From CAIOYC01 sp965277345 (lineage in GTDB: Bacteria > Pseudomonadota > Alphaproteobacteria > Caulobacterales > Caulobacteraceae): 64,000 nucleotides of DNA. The notes under the pieces are model-generated. The model was given only the letters and a program-made list of their open reading frames with translations, did no database searches and had not been told where the DNA came from. The DNA lies in assembly GCA_965277345.1 (NCBI GenBank), contig CBDICI010000004.1, positions 744,001 to 808,000 of the forward strand. Reading direction: 5' to 3'. The position numbers and the translations under genes are program-made. Shown one piece after another: positions 17,944 through 25,927 of this stretch (the first letter of the stretch is position 1; every line of letters begins with the position of its first letter).

Positions 17944-18246
17944 TCAGCGCCGGAAGCGCACCTTGCCGATCACCAATTCGTCCACCTCCAGCCGGCGGAA
18001 GCGGGCGCGGCTCACCGCCAGCTGACCGATGGCGAGCGCGCCGATGGCCACGGCGCCGACCGCAACCGCGCCCACCAACGCCGAGCCTAGCGCGATCACC
18101 CCGAGCACACCGGCGGGCGACAGCGTCAAAGGCAGGCCCTTGCCCCCGTCCGGCGCATGGGTGGGTTGCCAGCGGACCATCTCAGGGTTCGGATCGGCGT
18201 CCCAGGCCGGGTCGTCCTGAATGTCGAGGTCGATGTCGCGCGTCAT
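17944..18246 (-). CDS. Small membrane protein with A(I/V)G repeat
   Basis: A 100-residue protein of unknown function. The first half is acidic and proline-rich (DIDLDIQDDPAWDADPNPEM). Residues 45-80 are hydrophobic with a repeating short unit (GAVAVGAVAIGALAIGQLAV), continuing into a basic stretch (SRARFRRLEVDELVIGKVRF) of the same periodicity. This could be a glycine-zipper membrane segment or the edge of a left-handed beta-helix. It is convergent with the symporter gene (2-base gap) and divergent from yebC. Confidence 0.6.
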   Translation of the reverse strand: MTRDIDLDIQDDPAWDADPNPEMVRWQPTHAPDGGKGLPLTLSPAGVLGVIALGSALVGAVAVGAVAIGALAIGQLAVSRARFRRLEVDELVIGKVRFRR

Positions 18247-18354
18247 GTCTCAGCAATCCTCCGCACCCCGCCGGGTTCCACGGCTGGTCTTTGACTCTGG
18301 CGCCCGCTAGAACCCCGGCCAACCTCACCCCGAGCCCCATCAAGAACACAGACC

Positions 18355-19119
18355 ATGGCCGGACATTCAAAGTTCAAGAACATCCAGTTCCGCAAGGGGG
18401 CGCAGGACAAGAAACGCTCCAAGCTGTTCTCCAAGCTGTCGCGCGACATTACCCTGGCCGCCAAGACCGGAATGCCGGATCCCACCGCCAACGCCCGCCT
18501 GCGCCTGGCCATCACCAATGCCCGCGCCGAGTCCATGCCCAAGGACAATATCGACCGCGCCATTAAGAAGGCGGCGGGCGCGGACACCGACAATTTCGAG
18601 GACATCCGCTATGAGGGCTTCGGTCCCGGCGGCGTCGGCCTGATCGTCGAGGTGCTGACCGACAACCGCAACCGCGCCGCCGCCAACGTGCGCACCATCT
18701 TCGGCAAGAACAGCGGCAACCTCGGCGAGTCCGGCTCGGTCAGCTTCATGTTCGATCGCCTCGGCCAGATCGTCTATCCCAAAACGGCGGGCAGCGAGGA
18801 TCAGGTGATGGAGGCCGCCATCGAAGCCGGCGCCGCCGACGTGGAGACCGAACCCGGCGACGCGGACACCGCGCCCACCCACGTGGTCTACACCGCCTTC
18901 GAGGACCTTGGCGCCGTGATCGAGGCGCTGGAGGCCACGCTCGGCCAGGCCAAGTCCACCGCCATCGTCTGGAAGCCAAAGACCCTGACCCCGGTGGTCG
19001 GCGACGACGTGGCCGCGCTGCAAAAGCTCATCGACGCCCTGGACGACGACGATGACGTGCAGACCGTGTTCGGCAACTACGACATCTCCGAAGAGGACAT
19101 GGCGAAGCTGGCCGGCTGA
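18355..19119 (+). CDS. yebC: YebC/PmpR (TACO1) family protein
   Basis: A 254-residue YebC-family protein starting with the invariant MAGHSKFKNIQFRKGAQDKK and containing DNIDRAIKKAAG and EGFGPGGVGLIVEVLTDNRN. Family members act as transcription regulators or as ribosome-associated factors that relieve stalling at proline runs. The three conserved domains and length are normal. In many alphaproteobacteria it precedes ruvC, but here a DUF3060 gene lies convergent downstream. Confidence 0.95.
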   Translation: MAGHSKFKNIQFRKGAQDKKRSKLFSKLSRDITLAAKTGMPDPTANARLRLAITNARAESMPKDNIDRAIKKAAGADTDNFEDIRYEGFGPGGVGLIVEVLTDNRNRAAANVRTIFGKNSGNLGESGSVSFMFDRLGQIVYPKTAGSEDQVMEAAIEAGAADVETEPGDADTAPTHVVYTAFEDLGAVIEALEATLGQAKSTAIVWKPKTLTPVVGDDVAALQKLIDALDDDDDVQTVFGNYDISEEDMAKLAG

Positions 19120-19142
19120 CCGTCGGCGGAATGGCCGGCCTG

Positions 19143-19526
19143 CTACCGGCCGGACGGGGGCGTGTCGCGCAGGTTCTGCGGCACGATCTGGTTGTTCTTG
19201 CCCGTGGAGGAGACGACGGCCTCGTAGCCCGGCGCGTGCAGGAAGACCACGTGGTTGTCGTCCCCGAGCGCATTGATCGTGCTGTCCGGCAGGAGCTGCG
19301 CGGTGACGCGGTTGCGCTTGCCGACGAGGTTGATGTTCAGGCAGCCCGACAGCGACAGCGTGTTGTCGTCGCCGGTGATCATCGCATCCGCCCCCTTGCA
19401 GTCGATGGTGCGCGCCGCGTGGGTGTCGGCCACGACCACCGTGGACGGCCCCGCCACCGGCGCGGCCCACACCGCCGCCGGCGCGGCGGCGCACAGCGCG
19501 GCGAACAGCAATCCGGATCGGGTCAT
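19143..19526 (-). CDS. DUF3060-type exported protein
   Basis: A 127-residue exported protein with a signal peptide (MTRSGLLFAALCAAAPAAVW, cut near AAP). The mature part has the DUF3060 rhythm of short beta-strands: DAMITGDDNTLSLSGCLNI, NLVGKRNRVTA and STINALGDDNHVVFL. Cys42 (RTIDCKG) and Cys61 (SGCLN) may pair. Function is unknown. It is convergent with yebC (23-base gap). Confidence 0.65.
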   Translation of the reverse strand: MTRSGLLFAALCAAAPAAVWAAPVAGPSTVVVADTHAARTIDCKGADAMITGDDNTLSLSGCLNINLVGKRNRVTAQLLPDSTINALGDDNHVVFLHAPGYEAVVSSTGKNNQIVPQNLRDTPPSGR

Positions 19527-19869
19527 GGCAGGTCCTCGGGCTTCCGGCGAAGGCTGGCCCCGGCAAGTGGCGAAGATGAGGCGGCCGCTGTCTACGCTCT
19601 CCCTCGCGAGGAAGAGGAGAGGCGTGCCTTATGCCCTCCGGCTAGTCCGTTTGATGGAGAAGCTTAGCGGCGGCGCTGGCGCATAGCCGAGGGTCGCCCC
19701 CGGCCTGACACCGTGTTGCATCGGCGCCACCCAGTCGAGAATGTGACGCACAAGCGACGGTTTTTGGACTATTTTTCAACATTGAAGCAAAACCGGAGGG
19801 GGCTGGTCTATCGTGGGCGAAGGCGGTGGGGACCTATCGGGGTTTCCGGCCGGTAGGGGAGTTTCAGGG
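19527..19869. other. Intergenic region upstream of the TonB receptor
   Basis: A 343-base gap between the divergent DUF3060 and receptor genes. It contains a hairpin at 19597-19621 (CTCTCC/GGAGAG around the palindrome CTCGCGAG). An AT-rich tract at about 19758-19795 (GGTTTTTGGACTATTTTTCA and on) is the most promoter-like stretch for the receptor gene. No coding sequence or RNA gene was recognised. Confidence 0.5.
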
Positions 19870-22800
19870 ATGTTTCGCAGTATCTTACTCGGCTCGACCA
19901 TGTTCGTCGGGCTCATGTCGGCCCTTCCCGCCTTTGCGCAGAACTCGAACGCGGCGGCGCAGCCGGGCGCCAATGTTAGCGACGAGATCGTGGTCACCGG
20001 CTCGCGCATCCCTCGGCCGAACCTGCAGCAGCCGACGCCGGTGGAGACGCTGGGCCAGGTGGTGATCGCCAATTCCGGCACCGCCAATCTCGGCGATATC
20101 CTGACCCAACTACCGGCCATCGGCTTCAGCGGCACGATCCGCGCCAACTCCAACAACTTCGGCAACGGCTACGGCGTCTCTTCGATCAACCTGCGCAATC
20201 TCGGCCTGTCTCGGACCTTGGTGCTGGTGGACGGTTACCGCCACGTGGCCGGCGACATCGGCACCAATGCGGTGGACGTGAACTCCGTGCCGGCGGCGCT
20301 GGTGGATCACGTCGAGGTCATCACCGGGGGCGCCTCGGCCATCTATGGCTCCGACGCTGTCACCGGCGTGGTCAACATCGTGCTGAAGAAGAAGTTCACC
20401 GGCATCGAGGCGGAGGCCCAGGCCGGCGCCGATGACGGCGGATACGGCGCCAACTACAGCGCCTCCGCGACGATTGGGCAGAACTTCCTGAACGACAAGT
20501 TGAACATCAACGTCACGGGCTTCTGGACCAAGCAGGCCGGGGTCGATGCGCGCAACCTGCCCAACGCCCACAATTACGGCACGGTGATCAATCCGGCGGA
20601 CGCCACCTGCGCGCCCGACTTCTCCAACTGCTCGAATCCTAAGATCAACGACGGCATCCCCGACCGCCTGCTGGTGCAGAACGTCGGCTCCAGGTTCGTC
20701 ACGCTCAACGGCGTGCTGCTGAACGCCAATACCTTCCAGCCTCAGTTCTCGTTCAATCAAGCTGGGCAGCTGATCCCAGTCCCGACGCAAACAGGCTATA
20801 ACAGTTTCGCCTTCGGCCAACTGCCAAACAGATGCCAGGACTGCTATTTCACCGAGGACTTCGAGCAACTGGCCTCGCCGTTCGAGAGCAAGGGCACGGA
20901 GTTTCGCGCCAGCTACGAGTTCACCCCGCACCTGCGCGCCTTCCTCGACGCCAAGTATGTGGAGACCGATACGGTCAACACCATCCAGCCGTCGTTCAGT
21001 TTCGGCGACTTTCAGCTACAGCCCGACAACGCCTTCATCCAACCCGACCTCCGCGCTGCTTTGACCGGCATCGGCTGCACGGGCACTGCGGCCGATCCCG
21101 CCGCTGGCAACTGCCCCTTCATCGGCAAGTTCCTCAATCCTGGCCGGGTCGGCGAATCCTACCGCCGAACCTATCGCATCGTCGCGGGTCTGCAGGGTGA
21201 TTTCGACGCAGTGTTCTCCAACGTGAAGTGGGACGCGGCCATCAACTACGGCCGTACCGATGACCATTTCCGCAATTCCAGCTTGAAGATCACCAATAAT
21301 TTCAACGCCGCCTTCGACTCGGTCATCGACCCGGCCACGGGCAAGCCGGCGTGCCGGATCAACGTGCCCTCCGCGCCGCAAACCGGCATCGGCGCCGGCG
21401 CGGCGGCCGGTTGCGTGCCGTTCAATCCGTTCGGCCAGCTGAACAACGCCGCCGCCTACGCCTATTCGTTCGGCTCATTCGACACCACGGACTCGCTTTC
21501 GCAAGAGGACGCCACGATCAACGCCAGCTTCGACAGCGGCCGCTTCTTCAAGCTGCCGGGCGGTCCGATCGGCGTGGCGGTGGGCGGCGAATACCGGATG
21601 GAGCGCACCTATGAGGTGAACGATCCGCGCCTCACCGCCGGCGACACCGAGAACCTGGCGAACAATTCCGCCGGCGGCTTCAACGTCTATGAAGGCTATG
21701 TGGAAGGCAACTTCCCGGTGCTGAAGCACAACGGCTTCCTGCGTGACGAACTGACCTTCGACCTGGCCTATCGCGGCGCCCAATACAGCTTCAAGCAGGT
21801 GGGCTACGCCGACTCCTACAAGTTCGGCGGCGTCTACGGCCCTGTGGACTGGCTGAAGCTGCGCGGCACTTATGGCCGGGCGATCCGCGCGCCGAACATC
21901 ACCGAAGCCTTCCTGCCGCCGAGTGGCGGATTCTTCAACGTCGCCGACCCCTGCAGCCAGGAGAACATCGGCTCCAACGTCAACTATCCCAAGAACTGCG
22001 CGGCGGCGGGCGTTCCGGCCGGCTTCCAGGCCAACACCAACGCGTCGATCACCGGAACCACCTCGGGGAACCCCAACCTCAATCCCGAAAAGTCGTTCAG
22101 CTATACCGGCGGCTTCGTGTTGCAGCCGCCGATGATCCCGCGGCTGTCGATCACGGTCGATTACTATGCGATCAAGATCAAGAATGCGATCACCAACGTG
22201 GCGGCGCAGGACATCATCAACAACTGCTACAGCAGCTCCGCCGGCCTGGATCAGACCTATTGCAGCCTGTTCACCCGCAGCGCGGCCACCGGCAACATCA
22301 ACTTCGTCTCCACCACCTACGTCAACGCCTCGAAGCTCTATACCGATGGTGTCGATGTGCAGGTGGGCTATTCGCTGCCCGTGGCCGACTATACCAGCCG
22401 GTGGAAGTATAGCCGGTTCCTCACCGGGCGGCTATCATTCGACCTGACCGCAAACTACCTGTTCCACCTCCACGACTTCCCGTTCCAGACCAATCCGAGC
22501 CAGGTCCAGATCATGGAAGGGACGGCGAACAACCCGCACTTCAAGGCGCTGGCCTCCACCACCTATACCCAGGGTCCGTGGCAGTTCGTGTACTCCGTGC
22601 GCTATATCGGCCGGGGCGCCCTGTTCAACCGCAACCCTGACGCCAGCGACCACTCCGAGGCGACAGACGTCCCGTACGCCACGGCGCGGTTCTACCACAA
22701 CCTGGCTGTCCACTATCAGCTTCACGGCAGATACCTGGACGGCGCGGAGGTCTATGGCGGCGTGAACAACGTCTTTGGCGACCTGCCACCCTACGCCACC

Positions 22801-22872
22801 ATCGGCGCGGGCACCGACCTCGGCTACGACCTCGGCCGGTTCATCTTCGCCGGCATCAAGTTCAAGCGCTGA
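19870..22872 (+). CDS. TonB-dependent outer-membrane receptor
   Basis: A 1000-residue outer-membrane receptor. The signal peptide (MFRSILLGSTMFVGLMSALP, cut after AFA) is followed by a TonB-box-like DEIVVTGSR around residues 39-47. The plug domain carries LGDILTQLPAIG, SSINLRNLGLSRTLVLVDGY and VEVITGGASAIYGSDAVTGV; the beta-barrel ends in GRFIFAGIKFKR. ATG 19870 is preferred to the GTG at 19813 because AGGGGAG lies just upstream and the signal peptide begins there. This receptor class in Caulobacterales imports oligosaccharides, peptides or metal chelates; the ligand is unknown. Downstream are extragenic palindromes and an insertion sequence. Confidence 0.92.
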   Translation: MFRSILLGSTMFVGLMSALPAFAQNSNAAAQPGANVSDEIVVTGSRIPRPNLQQPTPVETLGQVVIANSGTANLGDILTQLPAIGFSGTIRANSNNFGNGYGVSSINLRNLGLSRTLVLVDGYRHVAGDIGTNAVDVNSVPAALVDHVEVITGGASAIYGSDAVTGVVNIVLKKKFTGIEAEAQAGADDGGYGANYSASATIGQNFLNDKLNINVTGFWTKQAGVDARNLPNAHNYGTVINPADATCAPDFSNCSNPKINDGIPDRLLVQNVGSRFVTLNGVLLNANTFQPQFSFNQAGQLIPVPTQTGYNSFAFGQLPNRCQDCYFTEDFEQLASPFESKGTEFRASYEFTPHLRAFLDAKYVETDTVNTIQPSFSFGDFQLQPDNAFIQPDLRAALTGIGCTGTAADPAAGNCPFIGKFLNPGRVGESYRRTYRIVAGLQGDFDAVFSNVKWDAAINYGRTDDHFRNSSLKITNNFNAAFDSVIDPATGKPACRINVPSAPQTGIGAGAAAGCVPFNPFGQLNNAAAYAYSFGSFDTTDSLSQEDATINASFDSGRFFKLPGGPIGVAVGGEYRMERTYEVNDPRLTAGDTENLANNSAGGFNVYEGYVEGNFPVLKHNGFLRDELTFDLAYRGAQYSFKQVGYADSYKFGGVYGPVDWLKLRGTYGRAIRAPNITEAFLPPSGGFFNVADPCSQENIGSNVNYPKNCAAAGVPAGFQANTNASITGTTSGNPNLNPEKSFSYTGGFVLQPPMIPRLSITVDYYAIKIKNAITNVAAQDIINNCYSSSAGLDQTYCSLFTRSAATGNINFVSTTYVNASKLYTDGVDVQVGYSLPVADYTSRWKYSRFLTGRLSFDLTANYLFHLHDFPFQTNPSQVQIMEGTANNPHFKALASTTYTQGPWQFVYSVRYIGRGALFNRNPDASDHSEATDVPYATARFYHNLAVHYQLHGRYLDGAEVYGGVNNVFGDLPPYATIGAGTDLGYDLGRFIFAGIKFKR

Positions 22873-22904
22873 TAGCCAGCACATGTGAACGGCGGGGGCG
22901 GCCT

Positions 22905-22946
22905 TAGACCCTGATCGGCTCATATCGAGCCGTAAATCAGGGTCTA
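22905..22946. terminator. Strong nested hairpin after the TonB receptor
   Basis: TAGACCCTGAT (22905-22915) pairs perfectly with ATCAGGGTCTA (22936-22946), enclosing a second perfect stem CGGCTC/GAGCCG with a 5-base loop. It lies 33 bases after the receptor stop. It lacks a T-run, so it may be an extragenic repeat that also blocks transcript decay. Termination is inferred. Confidence 0.55.
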
Positions 22947-22961
22947 CACTTTGAGTTTGGG

Positions 22962-23004
22962 GCATGATTCACGCTTCGGATGATTCCATCCGAAACGATC
23001 ATGC
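22962..23004. repeat. Extragenic palindrome beside the IS insertion
   Basis: GCATGAT (22962-22968) pairs with ATCATGC (22998-23004), and inside it TTCGGATG (22975-22982) pairs perfectly with CATCCGAA (22987-22994). It ends directly before the CTAG that flanks the insertion sequence. The style matches dispersed intergenic palindromes of alphaproteobacteria; copy number cannot be judged from one window. Confidence 0.6.
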
Positions 23005-23009
23005 TCTAG

Positions 23010-23023
23010 GAGCTGTGGACTCT
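23010..23023 (+). repeat. IS left inverted repeat
   Basis: GAGCTGTGGACTCT, preceded by target CTAG at 23006-23009. Confidence 0.85.
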
Positions 23024-23086
23024 AGGGATTCCCGCTGAGAGCGAAGCGTGATTCAAGACTGCTTTTTGGAGGCGGTCTTGGGTGTG

Positions 23087-23841
23087 ATGGATCGTTTGGT
23101 GCTGAGCGACGCCGACTGGGCTCGGATCGCTCCGTTGATCATCGGTCGGCCGGACCAGAAGGGCTCGACCGGGCGCGACAACCGGATGTTCGTCGAGGGC
23201 GTGCTGTGGATCGTGCGCACAGGCTCGCCCTGGCGCGACCTGCCCGAGGTGTTCGGCGATTGGAACAGCGTCTTTCGACGCTTCAGCCGCTGGAGCCGCA
23301 AGGGCGTGTGGTGGCGCATCTTTGAAGCCATGAGCGACGATCCGGACTTCGAGTACCTGATCATCGACAGCACCATTGTTCGCGCCCACCAGCACTCAGC
23401 GGGGGCTAAAAAAGGGGGTCTGAAGATCAGGCCCTTGGCCGTTCGCGCGGCGGCCTGAGCACCAAAATCCACATGGCCGTCAGGGGCTTGGGCTGTCCGG
23501 TCCGCTTCCATCTCTCCGCCGGCCAGCGCGGCGACGCGCCCCAAGCCCTCTCCCTCATCGAGGGCATGCCCGCCAAGGTCGTCATGGCCGACACCGCCTA
23601 TGACAGCGACCAAATCCGAAAGACCATCGCCGAAAAGCGCGCGTTGGCGGTCATCCCCAACAATCCGTCACGCGCCAAGAAACACCCCCTCGATGAGCAC
23701 CTCTACGCCCAGCGACATCTCGTCGAATGCTGCTTCGCAAGGCTCAAGCAGTTCCGCCGCGTCGCTACCCGCTTCGAGAAGACCGCCAGGAACTATCTCG
23801 CCGTCATAACCCTCGCCGCCATCGTCCTGTGGTTACGATAA
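23087..23841 (+). CDS. IS5-family transposase (-1 programmed frameshift)
   Basis: A DDE transposase made by fusing two frames. The first runs from ATG 23087 to TGA 23458, the second to TAA 23841. At 23408-23414 the slippery A6G (CTAAAAAAGGGGG) lets ribosomes slip back one base: AHQHSAGAKK continues as RGSEDQALGRSRGGLSTKIH, the expected family sequence. The fused product is about 251 residues. Catalytic residues are split across the frames: Asp in IIDSTIVRAH in the first, Asp in VMADTAYDSD and Glu in LVECCFARLKQF in the second. Both frames are otherwise undamaged, so this looks like the normal control of transposition and not decay. A GTG at 23048 is an alternative start. Confidence 0.85.
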
Positions 23842-23854
23842 GTGTCCACAGCTC
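23841..23854 (+). repeat. IS right inverted repeat
   Basis: AGTGTCCACAGCTC, followed by target CTAG at 23855-23858; overlaps the transposase stop by one base. Confidence 0.85.
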
Positions 23855-23861
23855 CTAGGGC

Positions 23862-23883
23862 CGCCCTTTGCGTTGTAAGGGCG
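23862..23883 (-). terminator. Hairpin after the flavin monooxygenase gene
   Basis: CGCCCTT (23862-23868) pairs with AAGGGCG (23877-23883), 3 bases beyond the stop of the minus-strand operon. No U-run follows. A terminator or end-stabilising hairpin is likely; it separates the operon from the IS. Confidence 0.5.
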
Positions 23884-23886
23884 CCC

Positions 23887-24924
23887 TTAGGCGGCGGCCC
23901 GGTTGTCCGGGCGGATGACCTGGGCGGAGAAGCGTTCCATCTCCTCGTACTGCGGGCTCATCTGCAGCAGCAGGAGGTCTAGCCCCGCCGCCTCGAAGGC
24001 CTGCACCTGTTCGGCGATCTGCTCGGGCGTGCCGACCAGCCTTGGCCGCAGGCCTCGGTTGGACACCGAGTATTCCTGGATCTTCAGCTCGCGCTCCAGC
24101 TCGGCGCCGGACAGCCACTGGTCGAAATTGGCAAAGCCGGGGGCGGCGGGATCGAGCGTGGTGATCCGCTCCACCTCCCTTTGCGCCTCCGCCTCGGTGT
24201 CGCGCACGATGGCGTAGGCGGCCATGCCGTACTGCATGGGCGGCAGGCCAAAACCCTCGCGGCGGCGCTTCATGTCGGCGATCTTCTCGGCGATGAACTT
24301 GGGCTCGTCGCCGTGCATCACATAGGCGTCGCAGAGGGAGGCGATCATGGTCTTGGCCGCCTCGCTCTCGCCGCCGGCATAGACCGGCGGGCGGGGCTTC
24401 CTCACCGGCTTGGGCGCGCAGATGGCGTTCTTGAGCCGATAGCGCTCGCCGTCGTGAGTGAACCGGTCCTGGGTCCAGAGGCCGTCGATCACCTGCAGCC
24501 ACTCGGCGGTGCGGCCATAGCGGTCGTCGTGCTGGTCGAAGGTCAGGCCGTACTGGGTCGCCTCGTCCGCCCACCAGGACGAGACCACGTTCAGCGCCAG
24601 CCGGCCGTTCGCGATGTTGTCGATATTGGCCGCCTGCTTGGCGAACAGGGCCGGCTGATGGAAGTTCGGCCGCACCGCCACCATCAGCTCCAGCCGCTTC
24701 GTCACCGCCGCGGCGGCGGCGGCGGTGGACCAGGCGTCCATGGCCGGCTCGGTCACGCCCTTGATGTCGTTCAGGTTCAGCTCGGCGATCAGGGTCAGGT
24801 CGTAGCCGATCTCCTCCGAGCGGCGCAGCAGCGCGGACATGTAATCCCAGTCCGCGCGCATCGATTCGTCGCGCACGTTGCGCAGCCAGCCGCCGAAGAC
24901 GGGCGCCCAGAAACCGTATCTCAT
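23887..24924 (-). CDS. LLM-class flavin-dependent monooxygenase (SsuD-like)
   Basis: A 345-residue bacterial luciferase-like (TIM-barrel) FMNH2-dependent enzyme, closest in style to alkanesulfonate monooxygenase SsuD and dimethylsulfone monooxygenase. Visible landmarks are MRYGFWAPVFGGWLRNVRDE at the N-terminus, LELMVAVRPNFHQPALFAKQ around 77-96, NGRLALNVVSSWWADE around 106-121, DDRYGRTAEWLQVIDGLW around 132-149 and VYAGGESEAAK around 181. It is the last gene of a minus-strand operon, 10 bases after the ATP-grasp stop. No SsuE reductase or sulfonate ABC transporter is nearby, so a biosynthetic or tailoring oxidation is at least as plausible as sulfur assimilation. Confidence 0.85.
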   Translation of the reverse strand: MRYGFWAPVFGGWLRNVRDESMRADWDYMSALLRRSEEIGYDLTLIAELNLNDIKGVTEPAMDAWSTAAAAAAVTKRLELMVAVRPNFHQPALFAKQAANIDNIANGRLALNVVSSWWADEATQYGLTFDQHDDRYGRTAEWLQVIDGLWTQDRFTHDGERYRLKNAICAPKPVRKPRPPVYAGGESEAAKTMIASLCDAYVMHGDEPKFIAEKIADMKRRREGFGLPPMQYGMAAYAIVRDTEAEAQREVERITTLDPAAPGFANFDQWLSGAELERELKIQEYSVSNRGLRPRLVGTPEQIAEQVQAFEAAGLDLLLLQMSPQYEEMERFSAQVIRPDNRAAA

Positions 24925-24934
24925 GACCCGTCTC

Positions 24935-25870
24935 TCACGCTGCTCTCCGCGCCTTGGTGTGTGCGATCTGTTCGATCAGGTAGTCCACCAGCCGTTCGTG
25001 CGGGTCCCATCCCAGCACGTCGAGCGGGTTGGCGACGAAGTTGGACAGGCCGTTCACGTCATAGAAGCGGGCCCGGCCGTCGCGATCGTCGATCATATAT
25101 TCGACGCCGCAGATGTCGAACCCGCCGGCCCTGGCGATCCGCTCCGCCGCCTCGATCATCGGCGGCGGCGGGGTGTGGGCGGCGATGGAGATGGTCGGCT
25201 TGTCCACCATGCACACGTCGGCCGGGCAGAGGTCGAAGGTGGAGCCCGCCCCGTCGAGCGCGATGGCGTAGAGGAATCGGCCGTCCAGCACCTCGCAGCG
25301 GATCACCCGCCCGCCCCGCGCCGGCACATAGTCCTGCACCAGGGTGACCCCGTCGATCCCGGCGGGGGTGGAGCCCTCGTCGGCATAGGCCTTCAGCGCG
25401 TCCAGGCTGTCATAGCGCACCATGCCCGTGCCGGAGCCGCCGATGTTCACCTTGACCATCAGGGGGAAGGCCATCTGCGCCGCCACCTTGGCGATGTCCT
25501 CACGGCGATGCACCACACGGGTGGCCGGGGTATCCAGGCCGAGGGAGCGGAACAGGGAGAGCTGGCGGGCCTTGGAGGCGTCGATGGCGATGGCCTCAGC
25601 GCCGTTGATGACGCGGGCGCCGTGCCGCGACCAGTGCTCCAGCACCGCCTGGGAGTAGAAGGTGGCGTGCTCGGTCTGGCGCAGGAAGGACGACATGGCC
25701 AGCCGGTTCAGCACCACCGGGGCGGGGATGGACGGATCGGCGGGGTCGAAGGTGTGGTCCTGGATGGTCAGCGGCGCATAGGCCACCCCGCGCCGTTCAA
25801 GGGCGGCGAAGGTGGCCTTGAACCACTCGGGATGCTCGTAGAAGACGGCGAGGTCGGGGGACTGGCTCAC
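24935..25870 (-). CDS. ATP-grasp ligase (RimK-like)
   Basis: A 311-residue ATP-grasp protein. The lid and lysines are in FPLMVKVNIGGSGTGMVRYD around residues 146-165, and the metal-binding C-terminal part is CGVEYMIDD followed by ARFYDVNGLSNFVANPLDVL, where Asp and Asn bind Mg-ATP. The start is GTG at 25870 with GGGAG 6 bases upstream. Family members ligate an amino acid or amine to a carboxylate (RimK, peptide ligases, natural-product ligases). It lies between the FAD oxidoreductase gene (57-base gap) and the SsuD-like gene (10-base gap). The substrates are unknown. Confidence 0.8.
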   Translation of the reverse strand: MSQSPDLAVFYEHPEWFKATFAALERRGVAYAPLTIQDHTFDPADPSIPAPVVLNRLAMSSFLRQTEHATFYSQAVLEHWSRHGARVINGAEAIAIDASKARQLSLFRSLGLDTPATRVVHRREDIAKVAAQMAFPLMVKVNIGGSGTGMVRYDSLDALKAYADEGSTPAGIDGVTLVQDYVPARGGRVIRCEVLDGRFLYAIALDGAGSTFDLCPADVCMVDKPTISIAAHTPPPPMIEAAERIARAGGFDICGVEYMIDDRDGRARFYDVNGLSNFVANPLDVLGWDPHERLVDYLIEQIAHTKARRAA

Positions 25871-25927
25871 TTGGACTCCCTCATTCGCGATATTCCCCGG
25901 CGGAGTGAGCGGTTTATACCTTACGAA

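Larger units (their letters stand above)
23010..23854 (+). mobile_element. Complete IS5-family insertion sequence (IS427-like)
   Basis: An 845-base element bounded by near-perfect inverted repeats: GAGCTGTGGACTCT at the left and AGTGTCCACAGCTC at the right (13 of 14 positions match). CTAG is present on both outer sides (23006-23009 and 23855-23858), fitting the CTAG/TA-type target duplication of this group. It encodes one transposase in two overlapping phases. The element sits between the TonB receptor and the flavin monooxygenase operon and interrupts neither. Intact ends and catalytic residues suggest a recent, possibly active copy. Confidence 0.9.

Noticed and set aside
23087..23841. Transposase as a frameshifted pseudogene
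   Set aside because: The break is at a perfect A6G slippery site, a -1 shift restores the family sequence, and catalytic residues and both inverted repeats are intact.
23887..24924. Calling the luciferase-fold enzyme alkanesulfonate monooxygenase SsuD outright
   Set aside because: No SsuE, SsuABC or other sulfur-assimilation genes are nearby, and the neighbours are an ATP-grasp ligase and a PHBH-type flavoprotein.
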